Of a DNA stretch of 64,000 nucleotides, positions 57,947-64,000 are shown piece by piece. The translations under genes and the position numbers were made by a program. Positions within the stretch are counted from its first letter, which is position 1. Each line of letters opens with the position of its first letter. This DNA is from Elmis aenea (Eukaryota; Arthropoda; Insecta; Coleoptera; Elmidae): positions 20,604,159 through 20,668,158 of the forward strand of contig OX393580.1 in NCBI GenBank assembly GCA_947652605.1, written 5' to 3'. The notes beneath the pieces are model-generated. The model saw nothing but the letters and a program-made list of their open reading frames with translations, did no database searches and was not told the origin of the DNA.

Positions 57947-58058
57947 AGATTTTTGCCTATCTCCATACTTTTGCACACTGTATGAAACGCACTGCGAAGC
58001 TATATTAATGTTTACGTCACATACCTTAGGTTATTTGGAATTATTTGTGTTCCTGGTT
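57947..58058. repeat. 112-bp perfect direct repeat, copy 1
   Basis: Begins AGATTTTTGCCTATCTCCAT and ends GTGTTCCTGGTT; identical base for base, as read by eye, to 60338-60449. Not similar to the rest of the window. Confidence 0.85.
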
Positions 58059-58090
58059 GACTGGTAACTTGATGTTTTACGTTTTAACTA

Positions 58091-58492
58091 TACAGGGTGA
58101 ACCAAATTCGAATGTTTTACGGGGTATCTCGGTTACCGCAATAGATAGCGAAAATCTGATTTCGGTCTACCTGGCTATTTTTTTGAGAAAATAACGCCTA
58201 TGCAATCAGATATTTTCTGTCGGATTCCATTTTGGCACTACAGACGAAAATTTAAATTTCATCATTTTCGAAATTTTGCTTTAACTTCTCTATTTATTAA
58301 ATTAGAACAAAACGTTATGTACGTTATTTATACAGATTTTTATGCTTAATTTAAAAACAAAAATACATTTTATTTAGCCATCTTGACTTTTGAGATATGG
58401 AGCAAACTTACATTTTTTTAAATGGAAACCCTAGTTGGCCATGACTTTATGCGAAAGAGTATTTTTTTAGCTTTTCAAAAATACATAGTTTT
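58091..58492 (+). mobile_element. TACAGGGTGAACC end of an IS630-like element
   Basis: TACAGGGTGAACCAAATTCG then GGGGTATCTCGGTTACCGCA and ATAGCGAAAATCTG: the terminal motif order shared by this superfamily. No mirrored partner or transposase was seen; the right limit is set by the next element's end. Confidence 0.5.
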
Positions 58493-59262
58493 ATACAGGG
58501 TGTCCAGTTTAAAATGAAGTACATGGGGATCTCGGAAACCGTTAGAAATACAAAATCGGTTAAATGGGGAAAAAGTTGCGCAATTACATGCGTAACAATA
58601 ATCCACTTTTACATTTTCAATAATTCATACTGTAACGTGGTACCACCATGAAAACGAAAAATGTGCATTTTCTTAAAACCTCCATATTACCTTTGTTTGA
58701 AAAGATTTTTGCGCCAAATTTTCAAGATCGGGGAAGTAACCAATAAGGATTTCAAAAATGACATTAAAAATATTCTAGGCCTACTATGTTTCGCGCGGCC
58801 ATAGCCAACTTTTGTTTTTCTTATGGACGCCATATTGGATTTTTGCATTTTTGAAATCTCCATAAAAAATGCTTTTCAACCATGTAAGACATCGGTATGT
58901 TTAACCTAGGGAAAATATGAAAATTTGCAAAATGAAGGTTTCACCACAGTAGGCCTTGGTGTCGTGATTAAACAATTGCAACGACTATTTCTAACAACTG
59001 TCAAATAATACATATTTTGCTGTAGTGCTAACAAATTAGTGATTTCCGAGTTTTAAATGGATCGTTTTACAAATAAGCATAAATATGAAATGTTAGAGTG
59101 CTTTATTCTCTGTAGGAGAAATGATATGAAATGTCCATAAAAAATTCTTTTCAACCATGTAAGACATCGGTATGTTTAACCTAGGGAAAATTTGCAAAAT
59201 TAACGTTTTAGCACAGTAGGCCTTGGTATCTCTTTAAAAATTAATTCTAATGTTACTTGTTA
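58493..59262 (+). mobile_element. 5' part of an IS630-like transposon with an internal duplication
   Basis: TACAGGGTGTCCAGTTTAAA, GGGGATCTCGGAAACCGTTA, then ~560 bases of leader to an ATG at 59057. A leader segment (58857-58965: TTTTCAACCATGTAAGACAT ... CACAGTAGGCCTTGGT) is repeated after the short coding start, at 59137-59230. The coding start matches the same transposase as the minus-strand pseudogene next to it. Confidence 0.6.
59057..59131 (+). pseudogene. First 25 codons of IS630-like transposase
   Basis: MDRFTNKHKYEMLECFILCR then RNDMK. The end of it (CRRNDM) overlaps the start of the minus-strand copy (LCRRNDIMAAEM), so the two fragments belong to one gene family and this one shows the natural start that the other has lost. 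It is cut off by the repeated leader segment. Confidence 0.65.
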
Positions 59263-59347
59263 ACACCAAAATAAACGAAGGAGTGGTATGACACATTTAT
59301 TAAATTAAATACAAGAACAGCGAAAAAAGTTAGGTGCTTAAGTATTA

Positions 59348-60357
59348 TTAACGAAGCATGTGTTCAAAGATGCCACCGTTCTCTTGTAGGCACATTGTAC
59401 ATCGTTTTAAAACTGCCTCACAGGATTGTCTTATCATGTTCGGTGTCATTCCATTTACCGCTTCTTCAACTGCCTGACGTAGTTCTTCTACAGTTTCGTA
59501 GGATTTTGAGTACACCTGATCTTTTAAGTAACCCCAAACAAAAAAATCAAGGGGGGTGAGGTCCGGCGATCTAGCAGGCCACCTTGTTGGCCCCCGGTTT
59601 CCTATCCAGTTATCATGGTATTCATTATTTAAAAAGTCTGTAACAATATTCGCATTATGTGCTGGAAAATTAGATTTTGTAAAGTATCAAGCGGAAGTTC
59701 GGTAATTCGTTCTGCTACATTAGTTTGTAAAAGGTTTAAATATCGCACAGAATTAAGGTTTTCATCGTAGAAAAATGGGCCAACGATGTGGGTACCAACA
59801 ACACCTATCCAAACATTGAATCCCCATTTAATCTGTTGTCTTAATCCACGAAATATTTGAGGATTTTCATCAGACCAAAAAACTGTATTTTTACGATTAA
59901 ATAATCCGCAATTAGTAAATCGGCTTTCGTCCGACCACAAGATTTTCATAGTAAAGTTTGGAATTTCATTATGTTTTCTGATGAACCATCGACAAAATTC
60001 CATTCTTCTTATCCGATCACCGTTTTGAAGTCCTTGACAGGGGCGTTCACGATAGGGATGATACTTACAACGTTTTAAAATTGTACTGGCAGTTGATCGA
60101 GCGACACCTATTGTGTTCTCTATCTCACGTAAAGACGTACGTGGATTGTCAATTACGGCTTGCAGAACGAAATTTTCTTTATTTTCCTCGGTGCGCCGAT
60201 TTCTTTTCGACTTAACAAAGCTTCCGTTATTTATTAAGTTATCACTTAATCGCCGAAACATGCTTCTACCTGACTGACGTCTTTCCGGGTATTTATTGAA
60301 ATACATTTCTGCAGCCATAATATCGTTTCTCCTACAGAGATTTTTGCCTATCTCCAT
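59348..60357 (-). pseudogene. IS630/Tc1-like DDE transposase (DUF4817-like HTH), nearly full length, missing a catalytic Asp
   Basis: Cut-and-paste transposase of the IS630-Tc1-mariner superfamily. Minus strand: N-terminal HTH with YPERRQSGRSMFRRLSDNL and NNGSF; second HTH TSLREIENTIGVARSTAST; DDE_3 domain opening with KILWSDESRF (first Asp). At about 59662 an apparent ~10-base deletion removes the middle of the FQQDNAPAH-type motif, including the second catalytic Asp, and shifts frame. The next frame runs on open through AHNANIVTDF, RWPARSPDLTPLDFFVWGYL (third acidic residue region) to HMLR and a stop at 59348. The natural N-terminus (MDRFTNKHKYEM...) is replaced by the 112-bp repeat. Lies in RB1CC1 intron 5, antisense to it. 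Confidence 0.85.
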
Positions 60358-60449
60358 ACTTTTGCACACTGTATGAAACGCACTGCGAAGCTATATTAAT
60401 GTTTACGTCACATACCTTAGGTTATTTGGAATTATTTGTGTTCCTGGTT
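60338..60449. repeat. 112-bp perfect direct repeat, copy 2
   Basis: Identical to 57947-58058 and in the same orientation, 2391 bases away. Its left edge fuses to the transposase pseudogene exactly at CTCTGTAGGAG, replacing the normal leader. Confidence 0.85.
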
Positions 60450-60647
60450 ACCACTAAACCATTTTAGAACGTCCACTTTAGCGGGTAAGGCTTAAGATAG
60501 GGTACCTCTATAAACAGGGTATGGCCACGCTTCACAAACCCTCCAAATTTCTAATAGCCGCTATGGGATTATATAGGATTTCTTTTAATAACTCAATTTT
60601 TAAACGAAATTTGTAGGTAAAAACTCAATTGGCGTGCAGAAATAGAT
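60450..60647. other. Short spacer, no feature
   Basis: Nothing recognised between the 112-bp repeat and the LINE target duplication. Confidence 0.5.
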
Positions 60648-60722
60648 GCAATAATAAGTTCTTCTTCTTCTTCTTCCTTCTTGACTATAGGCGATTCGCC
60701 TGTTTATTCTTCGTCCACTTGC

Positions 60723-63533
60723 CTATTGCTCTACGTTGAGGTTGTCGCTCCATCTTTTCCTAGGGCGTCCAACGCTCCTGCGTCCCAGTGGAGACTTATC
60801 GCGGGCGATTTTTACTATTCTCCCGTCGTCCATTCTATTAATATGTTCATTCCATTCTTTTCTTCTGTCTGTTACCCAGTTATTAATATCGTCTACTTTG
60901 CACGTTTTTCTTATTTCTTCATTTCTCTCCCTGTGTAGAAGTGTTTTACCCGTAATTCTGCGCAATACTTTCATTTCTGTTGTTTCTAGTTGTCTTTTAG
61001 TTTTTGACGTTTCTGGCCTGGTCTCCGCTGTATATGTCATGATAGGTCTAATTGTTGCTTTGTAGATTCTAGACTTGGCCTCAATTCCCAAGTTTTTGTT
61101 GCACCATATTGTATTATTTAGACATCCTGCTATCCTTGTTGCTTTAGTTGTTTGTTCCCTTACCTCTGCTTCCACATCGCCAAAGCCCGAAAGTTCTATC
61201 CCGAGATATTTGAATTTCATTTGCTGTTGGATAACCTCTCCATCGACTTCTAGTTTGCACCTCAAGGGTGTTTTTGAAGTTGTCATACATTTTGTTTTTG
61301 TGGAAGATATTGTCATGTTAAGTGATTTAGCTGTACAGTTGAACGAGTGTAAGAGTCTTTGTAAGTCGTCTTCACTCTCTGCAACGAGTGCAGCATCGTC
61401 GGCATAGCATACAATTTTTACCTCTCTATCTCCCATTTTGTATCCTCTCAATGATCGGACCTTCTGTATAATTTCGTCCATTATGATGTTGAAGAGAAGT
61501 GGGCTTAATGACTCCCCCTGGCGGATACCGCTACCAACTGGTATTGGTTCGGTAAGTCCTTCATCTAATTTTGCCTGTATTTGGTTTGCTGCATACATGT
61601 TCTCTATAGTCTTAATTATATTGTATGGGATTTGTCTATTATAAAGTATGTGTAGAACATCTTTTAGTTGGACTCGGTCAAACGCTTTGGTCAAATCAAT
61701 AAAGCACATATAGGCTGGCTTGTTGTATTCAATTGACTTTTCTGTTATTTGTCTTATGACAAAGACGGCATCCGTGCAGGATCTTCCTGATCTAAATCCT
61801 TGTTGTTCATCTGCCAGCGAAGTGAAACTGTTAATTTTGTTCGTTAACACTTTTGTTGTTAGCTTTAATGTTGTGCTCAGCAGATTTATACCTCTGTAGT
61901 TCGAGGGTACTTTCTTATCTCCTTTTTTAAACATAAGAATGGTGGTGCTGGTTCGCCATTCATCTGGGATTCTGTGTCGATATAGTATCTTCTGAATTAG
62001 AGTTGTTAATTCTTGTGTTAGTTCTCGTCCGCCGTATTTAAGTAGTTCGTTTGGTATTCCGTCTTGTCCAGCGCTCTTCCTGTTTTTTAACTTCTGCAGA
62101 GCTAGTTGTACGTCGGATTTACAAATTTGGGCGTTTTCATTAATAGCTATTTCTGGTGTGTTTAGTTCCTCTTCTTCGTTTTGTGCTCTGTATAGATCCG
62201 TTAGATAGTTGACCCAATCCTCTTTTTTTATGTGGTTTATTTCAATCAACTCGTTAACCTCTCTCCTCTGTGATCTGATGAGCCGCCAAATCTGCTTTTG
62301 AAGTCCATAAAAGTCCTTTTCCAAGCGTTTTGAGAAGATTTCCCAGTATTGATTTTTGGTCTGTCTTACTAATTCATTGGTTTCATTCCTGATCCGTCGA
62401 TACTTGTTGTATGATTGTGGCGTACCTAGCGTTCGATATGTGAGGTAAGCTTGTTTCTTCTCCTTGCATTTCTCCTTGACTTCTGGACAAAACCATGGTG
62501 TTTTATTTGTGTTTATGTGGTTCTTTTTTACGGTTCTAGTTCCCAGTGCCTCATGTGCAGCAGTTTTAATGTTGTTTTTTATTTTTTCCCACGCTAGATT
62601 GACGTCATCCCTGTCTGTGATTGAGTTTACCTTGATTTTTTCTTGTAGTCTTCTATCATAGAGTTCTTTTATTGTTGAGTCCCATAATGACTCTACATTG
62701 ATTTTATGTTCTTGTATCGTAGATCTTGATTTTTTTGGTGGCTTAAAGTTCATTCTTATTCTTCCAAGTAGAAGACTATGGTCGCTCCCTATCTCTGCTG
62801 AATTTAGCGTTCTAACCTCCAGTATTTGAAGCGGGTGAAAGTGTCTATTAGTGACAATATAATCAATTGTTGATTTATGGCCCCTGGTGTTTGCGAATGT
62901 GTACTTATATTGATTTTTGAGGTCAAAAAAGGTGTTGTTGATCCGCAATTCGTTATAGGCGCACAGATTTATCATCATTTCTCCATTATCGTTAAGCACA
63001 TTTTCGTTAAATCTTTGTTTAACTCCTGGCACTATTTCAGTTCCGATACGGGCGTTAAAGTCTCCAAGAATGATGATCGGTTGATCGTTTGGTAATGAGT
63101 CCATTGCGGATTGAAGTTGGTCAAAAAAAAATTCTCTTTGATGTTGCGGTTTATTATCTTCAGGTGCATAGATTGACAATATGTTTATTCTTCGATCTTC
63201 TGATTTCATTCTAACAACTAGTATTCGTGAGGATATGTATTTACATTCCTGTATGCAGTTTTGGTATTTCTTATGGATTGCCAAGGCAACTCCTTCTTTT
63301 GCCCTTTCATGCTTCTCTACTCCGCTATAGATTACTATGTATTCTGCATACATTCTTTGGCCTCTCCCTTTCTTTTTGGTTTCTTGTAGTGCGCAGACAT
63401 CGATTTTGTTCTCCGTTAGTTCTTTTATTATTTCTTGGTCTTTATTGTTAAATGATTTTACGTTCCAAGTAGCAAAGCGCAATAGATTTCTCTTTTTCCA
63501 TCTCGCTATCCGTTTTCTCGCGTGGGTCGTCAT
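60723..63533 (-). CDS. RTE LINE polyprotein: apurinic-type endonuclease plus reverse transcriptase, open frame
   Basis: 936 codons from ATG at 63533, with no stop or frameshift; the frame stays open nine codons upstream (63560). Endonuclease (residues ~15-260 from this ATG): LLRFATWNVKSF, ALQETKK, IIILGDFNARIG (Mg-binding Asp/Asn), TIDYIVTN and SDHSLL. Reverse transcriptase (~475-800): SAGQDGIPNELLKYGG, FKKGDKKVPSNYRGINLL, CFIDLTKAFDRV (first catalytic Asp), GIRQGESLSPLLFNIIM, and IVCYADDAAL with the YADD catalytic pair. The tail SVGRPRKRWSDNLNVEQ is typical of RTE proteins. Probably able to nick and reverse transcribe if expressed; activity not shown. Confidence 0.93.
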   Translation of the reverse strand: MTTHARKRIARWKKRNLLRFATWNVKSFNNKDQEIIKELTENKIDVCALQETKKKGRGQRMYAEYIVIYSGVEKHERAKEGVALAIHKKYQNCIQECKYISSRILVVRMKSEDRRINILSIYAPEDNKPQHQREFFFDQLQSAMDSLPNDQPIIILGDFNARIGTEIVPGVKQRFNENVLNDNGEMMINLCAYNELRINNTFFDLKNQYKYTFANTRGHKSTIDYIVTNRHFHPLQILEVRTLNSAEIGSDHSLLLGRIRMNFKPPKKSRSTIQEHKINVESLWDSTIKELYDRRLQEKIKVNSITDRDDVNLAWEKIKNNIKTAAHEALGTRTVKKNHINTNKTPWFCPEVKEKCKEKKQAYLTYRTLGTPQSYNKYRRIRNETNELVRQTKNQYWEIFSKRLEKDFYGLQKQIWRLIRSQRREVNELIEINHIKKEDWVNYLTDLYRAQNEEEELNTPEIAINENAQICKSDVQLALQKLKNRKSAGQDGIPNELLKYGGRELTQELTTLIQKILYRHRIPDEWRTSTTILMFKKGDKKVPSNYRGINLLSTTLKLTTKVLTNKINSFTSLADEQQGFRSGRSCTDAVFVIRQITEKSIEYNKPAYMCFIDLTKAFDRVQLKDVLHILYNRQIPYNIIKTIENMYAANQIQAKLDEGLTEPIPVGSGIRQGESLSPLLFNIIMDEIIQKVRSLRGYKMGDREVKIVCYADDAALVAESEDDLQRLLHSFNCTAKSLNMTISSTKTKCMTTSKTPLRCKLEVDGEVIQQQMKFKYLGIELSGFGDVEAEVREQTTKATRIAGCLNNTIWCNKNLGIEAKSRIYKATIRPIMTYTAETRPETSKTKRQLETTEMKVLRRITGKTLLHRERNEEIRKTCKVDDINNWVTDRRKEWNEHINRMDDGRIVKIARDKSPLGRRSVGRPRKRWSDNLNVEQ

Positions 63534-63599
63534 AGGTATATCAGTCCTGGTCCGAGGCAAGTTTCCGGTTCTGTGAGCATATTTAACCTTTTTACCTCA

Positions 63600-63702
63600 G
63601 GTAGGGAGCTAACCTGACCTGAGAACCTTCCTCCTTTATCCGGGCTTAGGACCGGCAACATAACCGCTGAGCTACTCAATCCACCCAACGATCATGCAGG
63701 CG
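63600..63702 (-). promoter_or_regulatory. LINE 5' leader with tRNA-like A-box motif
   Basis: On the minus strand: GGATTGAGTAGCTCAGCGGT then TATGTTGCCGG, where TAGCTCAGCGG fits the pol III A box (TRGCNNAGYNGG), and about 45 bases later GGTTCTCAGGTC partly fits a B box (GGTTCRANNCC). It may act as an internal promoter, or the LINE may have picked up a tRNA-like or SINE head. There is no complete cloverleaf, so it is not called a tRNA gene. Confidence 0.4.
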
Positions 63703-63713
63703 GCAATAATAAG

Positions 63714-64000
63714 TATAGCAATTAAAAAAATTAGTAAAATGAAGGATTAACAATTGTTATTAGCTATTAATGTTTAAAAAACATCTATGGAGCGCGTATT
63801 TCCATGGTAGGCATGCAACCCATGATACACCCCGTGTATCATGGGGTGTAGGCATGTAAGACGTCATGATAAACGTATTTTTTAATGTCCAATGAGCAAC
63901 TGAAAAGTATAGATTCATCAATTTAATTTCATACTTTATCACAAAATTACATTATTAATCCCAATCATTGCTATTAAGTTCGATGTAGACCAATAATACA
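63714..64000. other. Rest of intron; short hairpin at 63811-63856
   Basis: GCATGCAACCCATGATACAC and GTGTATCATGGGGTGTAGGC... form an imperfect ~20-bp stem with a loop of two or three bases. No other feature. Confidence 0.45.

Larger units (their letters stand above)
60659..63702 (-). mobile_element. Apparently complete RTE-clade LINE with target-site duplication
   Basis: Flanked by GCAATAATAAG (60648-60658 and 63703-63713, possibly plus one T). On the minus strand the order is a ~170-base leader, one long ORF, a ~60-base 3' UTR (ACAGGCGAATCGCCTATAGT), and a GAA-type simple repeat tail. One ORF with endonuclease plus reverse transcriptase, a very short 3' UTR and a microsatellite tail are usual for RTE elements. 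It lies in RB1CC1 intron 5, antisense to the gene. Confidence 0.85.

Noticed and set aside
60736..63576. Several + strand ORFs of 65-110 codons
   Set aside because: Antisense shadows of the RTE LINE polyprotein.
63600..63702. Possible tRNA gene
   Set aside because: A-box-like and partial B-box-like motifs only; no acceptor stem or anticodon arm could be paired, and it lies inside the LINE borders.
1..64000. CRISPR array or bacterial operon
   Set aside because: Tandem repeats here lack regular unique spacers, and the window has eukaryotic introns and transposons.

Overview
This looks like an animal, most likely an insect, chromosome segment. It is AT-rich and contains one clearly recognisable host gene, split by introns, in a sea of DNA transposons and a few non-LTR retrotransposons. 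No bacterial-type operons, rRNA or confident tRNA genes are visible. A beetle or other large-genome insect is plausible, but that is inference only.

Host gene: the first five coding exons of RB1CC1/FIP200 (Atg17-like scaffold of the autophagy-initiation ULK1/Atg1 complex) lie on the + strand at 50974-56425. The gene runs out of the window to the right. Its first intron starts with a GC donor and is 4.2 kb long. Intron 5 continues to the window end and holds transposon debris plus an apparently intact RTE-clade LINE in antisense orientation. Two weaker host-gene hints are a CpG-rich putative first exon on the minus strand (23028-23250) and a two-exon small ORF (42473-43213).

Mobile DNA dominates the rest. 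The commonest class is a set of long palindromes (0.5-2.3 kb) with ends TA-CAGGG...CCCTG-TA, as in IS630/Tc1-like elements. In two of them both arms run from the TACAGGG end inward to a transposase start codon, and the centre keeps a transposase N-terminus, so they look like head-to-head duplications of element 5' ends. Others are hAT elements with clear 8-bp target duplications (7141-8359, 23640-24826, 32619-33789, 34027-37266), a hAT/Tip100-like element (52940-53652), mariner elements (35727-36642; 37354-38200), a decayed piggyBac (38821-40636), 3-bp-duplication MITEs (7040-8406, 14787-15489) and a Foldback-like element with terminal 14/16-bp arrays (16402-16987). Many are nested two to four deep, giving a readable order of insertion.

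Layout: 1-23 kb, transposons in diverged ~180-bp tandem repeats; 23-31 kb, tandem repeats and a minisatellite split by foldbacks; 32-42 kb, nested hAT, mariner and piggyBac elements and a ~310-bp array; 43-50 kb, sparse sequence plus foldbacks; 50-64 kb, RB1CC1 and its transposon-filled introns. Positions of element ends were read by eye and may be off by a few bases; similarity between families was judged by eye, without alignment software.
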